Assembly (NCBI RefSeq): GCF_947623445.1
Contig: NC_135246.1
Location: forward strand, 10,895,856 to 10,959,855
Length of the DNA stretch: 64,000 bases
Origin: Clavelina lepadiformis
Lineage: Eukaryota > Chordata > Ascidiacea > Aplousobranchia > Clavelinidae
Reading direction: 5' to 3'
Within the stretch, counting starts at the first letter, position 1. Each line of letters begins with the position of its first letter. Shown here in pieces: positions 28,351-40,655 of the stretch. The notes under the pieces are model-generated. The model did not search any database. It was not told the origin of the DNA and saw only the letters and a program-made list of their open reading frames with translations. Made by a program: the position numbers and the translations under genes.

Positions 28351-28417
28351 GACCTAACTGCTCTTCTTTAACAACAAGCTGCGTGACCTACCTATACTGT
28401 AAAATAGTCACTTTGAA
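28351..28417. repeat. Dispersed repeat, copy 2
   Basis: This is the partner of the copy at 26776-26838, in the same orientation, with matching AACTGCTCTTCTTTAACAACA, CAAGCTGCGTGACCTAC and AAAATAGTCACTTT blocks when read against it. Confidence 0.5.
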
Positions 28418-28825
28418 AACTTTTTCACTAAGCAGATTACCGATGACAGACAAACGTTTCTTCACCGAAAGCACAAGTTTTCAGTTGTGAGCAGATTCAT
28501 AAAAGGAAGAACAAAGCAACGGTACTAATGCTAGCCGATTTCGCAATTTCAAGTTTAAAAATTGAATTCCAGTAGCAAGGATAAAATCCTTATTAGATAA
28601 AATTCAACTGTCAGCTCAACAAGTTGATCGTTCGGTTTTAAAACCGAACCGTTTTTGTTTTCATCAGCATCCCAATGAGCCTTTAGCTCCGCAGCAACAT
28701 GAAGCATAACTTAAAAGTAAAATTATTGTTCTCGTTAGCTAAGCTATTGCCAAGACATTGACAAGCCAACATTTGTCACTGAAAAACAATCGGCCGGGTC
28801 CGCAAACCCAACTGTTCGCTTCACA

Positions 28826-29066
28826 AGTGTCATGCCAAATGACGTAAAGATGTCATCACAAACCAGCCCAAGTTTTCCGCTCAAAAAAGTTAGAGATTGC
28901 GTAGGGTTCAAGGGAAACTTGCAAAATTTACAAATTTAACTTAGAAGAAAAAAAACAACAAAACTTAAGAATTACAAGGAAAACAAGATTTCTTGAATGC
29001 TAAACTTATGCTGAATCATGCGATATCTTTACCGCACAATGCCCAAGTCAAATTTGGCATGACACT
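28826..29066. mobile_element. Candidate MITE with 15-bp inverted ends
   Basis: AGTGTCATGCCAAAT at 28826-28840 is repeated as an exact inverted copy at 29052-29066. The 241-bp span has no coding frame and is AT rich. I could not define a target-site duplication, so the superfamily is unknown and the match might be a decayed internal repeat. Confidence 0.45.
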
Positions 29067-29823
29067 GGGACTTAGGCTACATCAATATAAATAAGCAGAA
29101 AAAATTGAGTCCGAAAAAAAAGTCGTTTAAACGAGACGAACTGGTCAAAGTCAATCAAAATTCCGTGTAATAGTTGTAATAGCAGAAACTCTGTAATAGT
29201 CTTGGGTTAAACCCTTGTAACTTTCCACGATTACATAAATTTAAACTTTATCAAACATAGCTTGGCAACGAAAAATGTCAAGCTTTGTTGCGTAGTGCTT
29301 TAAAGAAATATTCAAAAGCGGAAAATTTTGGTAGAAATTGCCAATTTAAAATCTCGTGAACAATACGTCAAAACCATCAATTCTTGAGCTCTGTTTTGTA
29401 GTGAGTAGGTCCATGTGTAATAAATAATTGATCGGCTGCGTCACACCGAACAATCAATAAAGTGCAAATACAACCACAGAAGGTTACTATGTTTTCAGTG
29501 AAAATCGACTAATTCCATCTTTTATATTGAGTAGGCTTACTGGAGGTTTTTCCACATCAAAGATGAAAGTACGTAACTTACTTGCAATGCAATTAAAACG
29601 TAAATCAAAGCGTATACATCATTCTGAGACATGGATTAGGCTGGGCGAAGCACATACGAATACTTTCGTTTATGTAGCCTATGCCAAATATAGATAGACA
29701 GTAGGCCTGCTTAGATAGCAATTTTAGTGTAGCCTCTAACCTTGCAGACTATTTTCTTACCCATGAAGCTGAACAAATCAATCGCTTTGTGTTATAGTTA
29801 GCTAGTTGAGTTGTTCACAATCA

Positions 29824-32800
29824 ATGTCGGTGGTAATAGAAAATGGTAACCTGGATTGTAGCGACGACGAAATTTACCTTGCGCTTCCTTCGTTATATGA
29901 AAGGCTTGTGGATTACAAACATACCTTGCTCGAAGTGAACACATTGCTCAAAAAAGTTTTCCAGTATTTTCAAGATTACTTGGTTCCCGAAAGTGCGGTG
30001 ATGGATCGACTTGGTCACAGACCAAAAGGAAGGTGAGATCCGATTATTAAAAGTTCGTCTAGACTCTATAGATGTTAGGCCTATTCATTTGTCTGAAAAT
30101 TATTTATTTAATATGCTAGCTTTGTGATTATAGACATCGCACATTTCCAAAAAAAAAAATCAATCGCCGTTGCTTAATTGCGTGATTTCGTCTCACTTTA
30201 GTAAGGATACAAAAAATAGGTAGCAACGCAATTGATTAGATAGACATTGTTTAGGTAAAACGATAGCCTCGATAGATACCATTAAAAAATGTTCATAAAA
30301 GTGATGCCTATGCTACACCATCAATACTTATCTGCTCTAAATAAACAATCGCAATTCAAATGTAATAGGCCTATGTCTTATTTCACCTAAATGAAGTATT
30401 GCGGTGGATGGCAAATTTAGCTTGACATTTCAAAGCATTGTACTATAACTAGATGCCAAGAGAAACCAGTAATACACCTGCTCTGGAATAATCCTATTAC
30501 ACAAAAAGTATCAGGTTTAGAATGTTATTTTTTTTATAGTTCCAGAACTTTTAAATAATTTTACATTATTACAAATTTGAATATTTTTCCAAAAATAATA
30601 ATTATTATATTATCTACTGTAGTTGTGAGAATGGGGAATTCCCGATGTTTAGACCAGAAGACGTAGAGTACCAGCTGTTTAGTTGCAAATAAATTCGCAG
30701 TATAAGTACTGCTGCACCTGCTATATGTCGGTTTATGGGGTCTAGTATGCAGTAGAAATTCATAACCAGATGATGTCAACGTTTCAGTAACTGGGGTCTG
30801 GTATACAAAAACATCCTGTGGTTGTGCACTTGTGTATTAAACCCCCGTAGAATTTATGTGTTACTTAAAAAAGAAAATAAATGTATCAAAAATACATGCT
30901 TAAGCTTAACGCGGTCTTCAAAACTCAAAGACAGATGCAAGCAACTTAAATATTATTACTCAAGTTGGGCCTGGCCAGATTGGCAGTTGTCAGTTGTATT
31001 GGAAGGTAAGTTGATTCACATATAAACGTTAAACGCAGCTTCAGAAAGAAACATAACCGTTTATCTCTATTTCATTTTTAATAAATGAAGGTACTGCATT
31101 TAAAGTTCCTTTTACTACTCACTCCTGATAAATCTTGTGCGCAGTTGCCATAATATTTATTTTGATTGGTTTGCAAGTACAATGTCTTCTTAAAAACTGC
31201 CTTTTCCTGCATTTTGGTAGGTAGGTCATAGGGGGAGCACAGAAGCATGGACATGAATTGTCAATTAAAACAATGTGTTAGCTAGCAAGAACTGCCAAGT
31301 TGATCATTTTTTATGGATTTTTACTTTTACAAATGACTGTGATAGTCTAAAAAGAAATGTGAAGCTTGCCAAAGCTTTTATTCTAATATATCGGCTCGGT
31401 AGCTAAGTGGCTCAAGCACTGCATTAAATGCGACTCCGGTTCTGTGCTCGATACCCAGTGGCGCCTTGTCAGTGTAGTGCCATTGGGCAAGGCATTAATG
31501 ATACTTACTCCTGCTCAGTGGACGTAGTGGGCAGTTCTAAATTTGGGCAATGCTATAAAGAAAATCAAAAAATAAAAATTGAAAATGTGTGATAATCGGA
31601 ACTTGCACAAAGGCTAGCTTGGTAATCAGGGCTTGATTGATGAGGAATCATCACCGTGCTTATGTCATGCAAAGACTTTCCTCAGTTCGAGGATAAACAT
31701 TATCATACCATACCAAAACTGCATTGACTCTAACGTGAGGGGCAAGTCGTCAGAAAGTATATCCGACAAAGAACTTTTTAATAAAATTTTGTAGATATGC
31801 ACAGTGGATATGCACTATATATGGATTATGAAGTGGTGCCAATTATAAAGTCACGATCTGAAATCAACTTGCATTATGACTGGCGTTTGAATTTAAACAA
31901 TGGCAGGCTAGCTAACACATTTTCGTTGGTTGATTGATTTTTTTCTGTTAGCGTACAGTATTTTTGTGAGTGAAACATAAGACAAAAACAGTATTACTAC
32001 TGTAGTTTTGCACTAGCAGCCAACACGAAGATCAGTGAGTTGTAGCTTAGAATTTACCTTCTCCACTATATATGCACAAACTGTACTGTAGTCAGTAGGT
32101 TAGACGTAGCCAATGCAAGATATTCCTGTTATACACTGAAGTCCGTTAAAAACTGTACTATTATAATGTAAAAAACTTCTTGCTTCTCACATGTCCTATC
32201 ATCCTTGATCCAAATACCAGGACCAGACACATTGATTTCACGTGGTTACATTATAATTGCCAAGACCCATGTTGTAATTAATTTCAAAGGTTTAGCAATT
32301 ATTGCTTAAACACTAAATATTATTAAAAAATTGTTTGTCCAGTATATTTACTGGCAACTCATGCTTAGTTTTAGGTCAAGTTGTTTTAGCTCTTACTACT
32401 TACTTTTAAGTTACTATATTTACTGTTCTTTCATAGTATATATATAAGATTTTTTGATTTTTTTAGATTATTACTTTTCCAGATATATGTGTTTGATTTT
32501 GGGTACAACACACATAGGTGTAATATGACTTTTTAATGTAAAATTTACTTTAAAGTTTAAATCTGTTTATAATTTACTCAATTTGTGTGTCAAAACACAA
32601 AAGGAGAAGTTACCATGGAATCGTAAGTTTCATTTTTGCTGTTAGACAATCCCACTCAGGGTTATTTTACATTTTTTGTTGTTAACTTAAGGAGTTTGAT
32701 GCTTTTAATAGTAATACAAGCATTTGAAATTAAATACAACATATATATAAAACTGTTATATTTTAGGTTGATACAAATGCGATTATATTCTCTATCCAAG

Positions 32801-35800
32801 AGGCATTTTGCTCTGGTTTTCATTTCTTTTATTGTTTCCTTTCTTCTGACAACCTTAGCTGGATTAGCAGGTACTTTTACAGTTAATTGTTATGCAAAGT
32901 GTCATACGTTTGTTACTGCGGTCTGGTTCAGACCCTTATATTTTGTTGATATCTCTTCTTATTTTCAGTGTGCTTGTAAAAAACAACCTATGTTGTTGGA
33001 GTATCTTATAACAAAATGAGATTTCGGCAGCTGTCATAAACTTTAAGTTTTTTGACTGAACAGTTATTACATACTCTAACACACTTTATTATTGTTTTTG
33101 CGTTTCCAGGTCCTGCCATTATTATTACCACTACTGTGAACTCTTCCAAATTTGATCAGCTTGATTCATCATATTCCATTTCAGTAAGTGCATGCTTTAT
33201 ATTTAAAATAATAATAATATCAAAGATGTATTTGTGTATGTTTATATTTCATAGAGTAGTCATTTATAGGAGCTTGCGTCACTTGAATATATATATATAT
33301 ATATATTGCAGTTCTTGTATTAAATATTTGTGTCACTGTTTTCTACATGCAGAAAGGACCTTTTGATTTTGCTTCACCGGCGGTTACGAAGTACCATCAA
33401 CAGATATGGCTTTTTGGAAATATTCACATCAAGAATCCATCAGGTAAAGGGGCCCAATGTTATGATGCATTTTGGTTATAGGTTCATTTAAAAAACAAAT
33501 ATTGGAATATGTATGTAATCAACAACTTCCTTTGACCTTCTGGTTCCAGCCAAATTTTGTGGTTGCAGACCTTTCTAACACCAAATGCAAAAACTGGAAG
33601 CGTTGGAATGGAAGGTGTTTTTGCAATGCCCTAATGTGTTTAAAAAAATGTTTTCAATGTAACTCATGTGATGATATTTGTATTTATTTTATGTAGGTGC
33701 AAGCTATGTCCAAGTCTTCCAGATGGAAGTTCTACTATTTGGTTTGGGAGATGATGGTTCAAGTGATGCTGGCTTGAGTAACCACACCCACACGAGAACT
33801 TTATCATGTCAAGGAGATGGCTGGTGTGATCCTGTTGTTGTTTTGCATCTTGGTTATCCAGAATACTCTCGTTTTCGAGTGAAGATCATTTTTATTGGCT
33901 TGGACACCTCAAATTATCCTATTGATGACGTATCGTTTGATGTAAGAAATCTTAACTTGTTGTGTAGTTGATAATATTGTTTATTAAAGATCACTTTTGT
34001 TAAGTTCTAGCTATTTTTTTTACAAAATGCTGCATAATGGTATTAGGAAGATTAGATAGAATAAGGTCGGTTGCGTACAGTAATGACTGGTGTACTAGTT
34101 GCTTATTTGCTTGCAACATTTTTATAAACGTTTGTTAAGTTTTTAAAATTTTTAAATTTTTACAGATAAAATCCTATAATCCTGTTTTTACTCAAATTGA
34201 AATTTGGTTCCGATTTTCATTTTTGGTGGCAACCTTTTTGGTCACGGTATGCAGTTTATTCAAATTTTCTATCATATTGTGACCTTTTGGCTTTAATTTA
34301 GTTGATGTTTTGAAGATGTGTAGTATGTAAAGGTTAGAATGCTATAAATACGAAAAACTATTAACACCATTGCAAAAACTTTAGTGTATATTTGCTCATT
34401 TCTTGAGGCACTATCACCTGAGAAATTGGACAATTGAACAAAAATGGTTGTCAATACTTTTACCTTTGCTGCTTTTGTATAATGGTAAGGCGAATTACAT
34501 CAAACATGCTTAAATGGTATTTCAGACATTTATATATATATTTGTAAAGGATTAACAACATATATAGGAATTAACATACATTTTTACGTTTTTTAGATCC
34601 TATTTTCCCTTTGAGTTTTCTTGTTAACAGTTGGATACCAGGCATGGTTGATGCAATTTTTCAGGTATTTTGCATTGTATGAGTCTGACAGTGATGTATA
34701 TAATTTGTAAGCCTAGCTAAAATTTGTTTAACGGATAAAAACGTTTTCCATCTAGGCAACTTTTCTCTGCGCTTTGTTGATGTTCTGGTTATGCGTTTAT
34801 CATGGTATTCAGAATACATCGGAGAAGCGCCCGTTATTTTCCTTTTATCTTCCAAAGTTACTTATTTGTGGTTTATTGTGGTTGGCAGCTGTAACACTTG
34901 GGTCATGGCAGCAGTAAGTATTATGTCTGAGATACGTATTTATACCATACTACTGATAGTATAATAAAATATGATAATGGTATTATTATGTGGCTGCAAA
35001 TGAACATGCTCAATACTCCAACATTATGTAAATAACCACAAATTCATATGATTTGTCATGACGGCTGTTTTATATACTCACGATGTTTTGTTATAATGTT
35101 TTCAATATTTTCTTCAATGTGTGTTTTTTAGTCTGATTAAATATATACATATTTATGTTTAGGTACAATGAATTGCTTGATCCCTCATACCAATATAAAG
35201 CAGACACAAAAAATTTTACCGTGAGTCATATGTTCCTTATAGAATGATAGGCATTTAAGAACATCTAGAGTTTGTTGAATAGGCAATTTTATGCATTGTT
35301 AAGATTTCACTTTGCCATTATACCATAATTAATTGTTCTGAAGTAAGCATCAGTACTGTGTAGTGCTTCATTGCTATAAAAATGGTTGCCATTGCTAGGG
35401 TTCAGTTGGTAGTATATTGTCAGAATTGCATCTCTGCTAAATATTTGTTGATTGTTTTCAAGGGAATGAAGGTGTTTTTCTTTATCATGGGCGGAGTTTA
35501 CCTTCTCTACCTGGGCTTTTTGGTCATTAGAGCTTGCACTGAGCTGCATGCTAAACCTTATGCTAATTTGAGGCTAAAATTTCTCACGGCAATCACTGTT
35601 TGTGTCCTTGCTGTCAGGTTGGTTTTCTCATATTGCAGTAATAATCAAGAATTATGATACTGTGCAATTGTTAGTGTTCATCGACATTTTAGTACAAAAG
35701 CTGTGTATCAGAACATCACATTACATAATAAATTATGTGTAACTATCAGTTGATTAATTAAATCAATAGCCTAGGTTTCCATTCAGTGTTTAGATACAAA

Positions 35801-37448
35801 GTAAATGCTTATAGGCAGGATAAATAAATACCGAAGGTAGAATTGAAAATTCATATTGTGTAAGCTATTGGTCTCTATGGAAATTAGTAGATTTATTATC
35901 TTATTTTGTTTTCAGTTTTTGTGGTTGTGATGGTCTTAACAATATATTTCTGATTTCAGTATTGCCTTTGTGTTTCTGAGGTTTGGAACAAGTGTTCTAC
36001 AGGACAACTTTGTAGCTGATATCTCAACAAAATATCAAAACTATATCCTTTTCAAGGACAAACATTTTTATGACTAAAATATACCGTATTTTATGTTGCT
36101 TTAGGAAGCTGTAAAATTGGGTATGTTTTCTAATTAAACACTTCGCATAGAAAGAAACTAAACAAAAAACTAAACCTGAATATATGAAAGCAATGCCATA
36201 AATCTATTATAAACATGAGACTATATTTCTTTCTATTTTTTGATAACAACATTTATAATTTTGTTCTTCTGGATTCCTTAACTCCAGTTTACCTTCAGAA
36301 TTTGTATGCTTTTATTCCCTTCTTAACTTCTATATATACACCATGGCGTTTGTTTACTCTCCTTCCAATAACGTTATAATTGGTAAGTAAATTGATTTTG
36401 CTTCCTAAGTGAATTTTACACAACTAGCTTAATATACATTACATATGCATATGAAATAATCTGCTTGAGACATGTATTGCTTATTCACTTTTCGTAAAAA
36501 TCATTTATTGCCGAAAGTTTCAAAAATGTTTTACAACAAAAAAATTTTGATTAACATTTATGTCAGTTATGCAACGTTTTTATGTGTAATATCTGAGCTT
36601 ATTTTGAGCATGCCAGGATGTAGTGCGTCTTGAACTGTTTTAATAGCTTTTGAGCAGTTATTCTAGATTACTTATCTTACCCTAAATGATAGTTTTTTTC
36701 TTTTATATACTGTGCCAGCTATGTTTTGCAATAAAGCGTAACAAATCATGTGAAAATATTTTTAGAAAACGAACAGACTGCCATTTTAGGAGTAAGTTGG
36801 CATCTATGGGCTTTTTGGCTATCGGTGTAATATACAGCAAAACACTGCAATAGATATACAGTATAGTCATATGAAATCAGCTAACTTGTCAAACAACTAA
36901 AATAAAATGATTTACAAATGGTGAATTAACACTACCTGATGATTTTTTATTTTTCTTGCATGTTTATAACATATTGTGCCTGATAGCTCTGTATGGTGTA
37001 GTTTACCCCTGCAAATACTATAGAATTTTGTGGCCTTTGAATATAGGACGTAGTAGTTGGTATTTCGGTTTCAGTGATCGAAGTCATAGTTGACAGTAAT
37101 TTCATTGACCTTTGACAAATGTTAATGTTTCTTAGACCCTGTCTTCCGAGCCGACACAGGATTCACCTTGTTGAATGAATCTGATGAGGAGGTGATCTAT
37201 GGGTAAGTTACTAGTCATAACTCTTACATTTATAGGAAAATTAGTTTATCTAATTTGATGACATACGTTGAATTGTAGTTGTGAATACCTTAACTATTGT
37301 CTACCTGAATTTCAATACCTAACGGTGTCTTGGTTAGGTTGCCTAGCATTTTTATGTAGTTTACATATCATATCATTCTTTTTTTAGAAGTGACACTGAA
37401 GAGACACCTTTTGCTGGCAGTGGGAAAGCTCATTTTGACTCCGACTAA
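29824..37448 (+). CDS. TMEM181: TMEM181 (GPR178-like multipass membrane protein)
   Basis: TMEM181 is a seven-transmembrane-type protein known in mammals as a factor for cytolethal distending toxin sensitivity. Well-supported exons are 32767-32870, 33110-33183, 33353-33443, 33697-33941, 34166-34246, 34385-34484, 34597-34664, 34756-34913, 35163-35220, 35463-35617, 35960-36042, 36293-36382, 37136-37202 and 37388-37448. Hallmarks are MRLYSLSKRHF before the first membrane segment, HTHTRTLSC in the lumenal domain, WLSILLPLLLLYND, FPLSFLVNSWIPGM, RLKFLTAI, LQDNFVADISTKYQN and SDEEVIYGSD near the end. The intron 36043-36292 is U12-type AT-AC. The N-terminus is less certain: exons 29824-30032, 30905-31005 and 32604-32622 join in phase to give 587 residues, with a coiled-coil-like leader (SKLKDRCKQL). 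Alternatively translation starts at ATG 32615 (480 residues). Confidence 0.9.
30793..30844. repeat. 50-bp hairpin repeat, copy 1
   Basis: The segment begins CTGGGGTCTGGTATACAA, has a core CATCCTGTGGTTGTGCACTT, and closes with an imperfect inverted copy of its start (GTGTATTAAACCCC). It matches 53947-53999 almost base for base across the core. It lies in the first intron of the TMEM181 model. Confidence 0.6.
31391..31710 (+). repeat. tRNA-derived SINE, copy 1
   Basis: The head resembles a tRNA: TCGGCTCGGTAGCTAAGTGG contains a near-perfect pol III A box (TAGCTAAGTGG), and GGTTCTGTGCTCGATACCC about 50 bp on is a B-box-like sequence. The body contains GTGGCGCC and CCATTGGGCAAGGCATTAAT. The 3' limit is uncertain; similarity to copy 2 fades after about 31500, and the element may end around 31710 after CATACCATACCAAAA. 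It sits in an intron of the TMEM181 model, in sense orientation. I reject a functional tRNA because the cloverleaf does not close. Confidence 0.65.
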
Positions 37449-40400
37449 AACAGTGGTAGTGGAGTGTTCTAGCTAGAGCTTATTTGGTTTAACCATAGCA
37501 GTGTGGGGCGTAGCTTTGTGGAGGGTTAGTGTACTTCTATTTCATGTTAATTTATTTGCCAACGTAGGTAGATTTGAAGATCATGTTTGTTTCCCATGTA
37601 AATATTGTGCAATATACATTGATGGATTAAATGTGTAGCTGGTGCAAATATACTTTTTTTAAAGCCAATACATTTGCTATGTGTAAAAAGATCATGACTT
37701 TTTGAACTGAACTACTTTGTTGTGGTGACAATGCAAAATTGCTTTTTGTTGTATGAAATGTGATACTTATCCAGTGCAATTGTTGCCAGAGTAGTTTTTG
37801 TGACTGCTTCGTATTTCTATGCTTCAGGGTTGTTCTATCATTCAAGGTATTGGTTTTATTGTATTTTAACCACTTGGGTATTTGTGTTGAATTGAAGCAA
37901 ACATTTCTAGCACTTAAAAGAAATCAGTTTATCATAAATTGCACAGGTTCTATGTTTGTGACGCTACATTTTTTGTGTACTTGTATGTAAAATGTTTGCA
38001 CTTGCATATTTTCAGTCATCCTTTCTTCTGAATATGTTCCCAATGAATTGGAAGCAATGTTTGATTAATAGAGGTGCAATGGCATGACATTTTTGTGTCG
38101 TCTTTTTTCAAAAATTATTTAGGAACATACAGTAGATGTAATTGAAAAAAGCAAAGATGTGTGAAGGAAAAGATCTTGTAAGGTATTAAAGGTTGGTTAT
38201 ATAACTCCTTATCTAGTGGTCAGTATGGTGAACGTTACAATAGCAGATGCTATTTTTCAGCACTTAGCTACGTAAAACGACCAGTCTTGATCCCGTATAA
38301 AATATGGAAGTTTTTTGGCATTCGCAATCACGCTATTGATACTCTTCTTTTTGAGAATAAATATTCCAAAACCATTATGGAAGAACCATTACTTTTAATT
38401 GCATGCATTCAATGTAAATAGTAGTTTTCTTATGTTTTGCAGATCATACTGTTTTAACAGTGGTACTTAAAGAACAACAGTAAATCAATGAATATAAAAT
38501 AATCAAAAGCAACTGTACAGCCTGTTGTATTTACAATATCAAGTAAGATCACATCATACTGCAAAGTTAAAGGAAGCATTAAATTATTGGCAAAACTTTT
38601 CAGTTATAAACAAAATTAGTACCTATGCAGTTTACGATAAAAACTTAGCAGCAAAAATTTAAGGCAGTATATTCCTTGTGTTAAAAATTGAAGAAACAAG
38701 GTTTATCTGTAAAAAACTTCAAAAAACACACAGTATCAAAAGACAGAAAATCATCTTCAGTAATGACAACAGTAACCAATGCACAACATCTTTGATAATG
38801 AAGAGAGCAAAAACGTTTCGAATACAATTTGTGACAGGCAAATACTTCACAGAACCAACAGGCACTAAAAACTACAACATACAATTCCGCACAAGCTAGT
38901 TAAAAAGGGCTTGGAAACGAGGAATCAGCGCCAAGTTTAAGGTGTGAAGACGTTCTTCAGTTTGATGATAAATATCATGAATCCATCAAGCATGAAGCAA
39001 GTATATACAATAGACATACAAAAACATTGGTTACAAGGGTAGTATAAGGGAGAAAAACTTTATGTTATTAGTGAAACAGTTCCCAGTTAGAAAAATTCAC
39101 AATGTGTGATCTTACTTTCATTTAATTTAACACAATTGTCCCATATCCCGGTGGAGACACTATGTGTGCTATACAGGGGTAAAGGCAATAGAGTAAGGTA
39201 ATACTAAAACGATTTAATACTCAGACTCAAAAGAAATACAAGGAATTACTAAAGAGACAACACTAACGCTCAAAACTCAACAGGTAGTTTAACTGAGGCA
39301 CCATTTTTTAACAACTGAGATAAAGACATATTTTGAAAATATACATACCACTTTAGTCAGGTCTATTTCATGAGTAACCTAATTCTGCATAATATGTAAT
39401 TGTGGCCAATTATAAAAAAAAAGATTGATTTAACGATTTTGCACCGGCAGCTCATCATGTAGAGTAGATAAATATATATACTCATGAACAAGAGATTGCG
39501 AGCTACATCTAGGCAGTGTGCAGATTAACATGATACTTTGAGTTAGAGGTGAGAAATCATCGCTGAGAATAAGTACAAATAAAAAACTATGGATAAAGAT
39601 TACGATACCAATCATGGAATATGGCCCTAAACATAGTCACTATCAATGGTGCACCATAACAACACTTTTACAAACAATAGCAATACTCTAAAATGAGGCA
39701 AGTCCATGACATAAATTGTGTAATTACTGTACTCCGATTCAGGTGATGATATGGTAAGAAACCAATACTGCTGTAAACTGCATGCTGTATTACTGCTGCC
39801 AGTGTAGCACACACAGTGTCGAAATATCTTTAAAAACGCATTTATGCAGAATAACTTCTACCATGTCCCCCCAAAAAAATATTTACAAAATAGTGATTTC
39901 ACATAACTGCAACAAACCTATAGCACATATACTAACTATACAGGTTAAAGATAACTGTGTTAATTATTATTAGTGGATGTTTAACGTTCAAGCTTATAGG
40001 ACCGTCTTAAACAACATATATGTACATTGTACAATGTTTTAGACTTAAATGGAAAAATTGCCTAATTACACCATATGGTTTCATCATGACTATTAACCAA
40101 ATTTTTTCATTGATTTAAACAGAAAATTTGGGTCACCAGGCATTTCTTGCATGACTAATTGGTTTTGTTTTTGAAGTAGCTTGCTTGAAATTGCACATAA
40201 ACGTTTTGTAGTCTGCAGTCATCAACCAGCAAAGGCATAACTATTGTTAAACAATCTGTGACATTTGAGCGTTTCTTGTGTCATATTACATTTCATCACG
40301 AAACACCAAAGGAATAATATGCACTTCCTTGAAGAATGGTGCATTTAAAAAAGGTTTAGCTTCAGCAAGCTGGTAGGATATGTCGTTAGATTACGCATTA

Positions 40401-40655
40401 ACGGTCGGTTTTTATTTGCAACATATTATGGTGTTGTGTATTGTCATTTCAAGTTATATAGAGCTGAGGACTAAGTTACATTTTCTGAGTGTTTGAGCAA
40501 TTGCAGTTAATTACAGTCCATCATAATTTGTGACAGTTTAGCAAAAAGTTGGGTCGTGAGCATCCAAAATTAAAAAAATGCATCGTGTTAAAAAAGTTTG
40601 AAAAGCCTTGCATTGAGGGAAATTTACAAGGGAAGAAAATATGCACATCTAAATC
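37449..40655. other. Convergent intergenic region TMEM181 / IAP
   Basis: This 3.2-kb AT-rich stretch contains the TMEM181 3' UTR (a possible AATAAA at 38356-38361) and the IAP 3' UTR (AATAAA on the - strand at 40411-40416). Overlapping short open frames occur on both strands but show no family resemblance, and I see no repeat or RNA gene. Confidence 0.45.

Larger units (their letters stand above)
26549..29823. other. Repeat-bearing intergenic region upstream of TMEM181
   Basis: This holds no gene that I can support. Recognisable items are a dispersed repeat pair (26776-26838 and 28351-28417), a MITE-like pair of 15-bp inverted repeats (28826-29066), a perfect 18-bp palindrome TTCGGTTTTAAAACCGAA near 28635, and copies of TAGGCCTA near 28095 and of the shorter TAGGCCT near 29704. 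The end should contain the TMEM181 promoter if its first exon is at 29824. Confidence 0.45.

Noticed and set aside
28632-28652. Perfect 18-bp palindrome TTCGGTTTTAAAACCGAA
   Set aside because: A palindrome with nine-base arms has a fair chance of occurring once in 64 kb, and nothing around it suggests function.
29806-29823. Start of the TMEM181 upstream exon at 29806
   Set aside because: That position is TTG; the first ATG is at 29824.
31391-31465. A genuine tRNA gene
   Set aside because: A and B boxes are present, but the acceptor and anticodon stems do not pair, and a second diverged copy shows it is a SINE head.
33551-33614. Exon-like stretch with acceptor and donor inside a TMEM181 intron
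   Set aside because: Including it breaks the reading phase. Joining 33443 directly to 33697 gives the length expected from the vertebrate protein.
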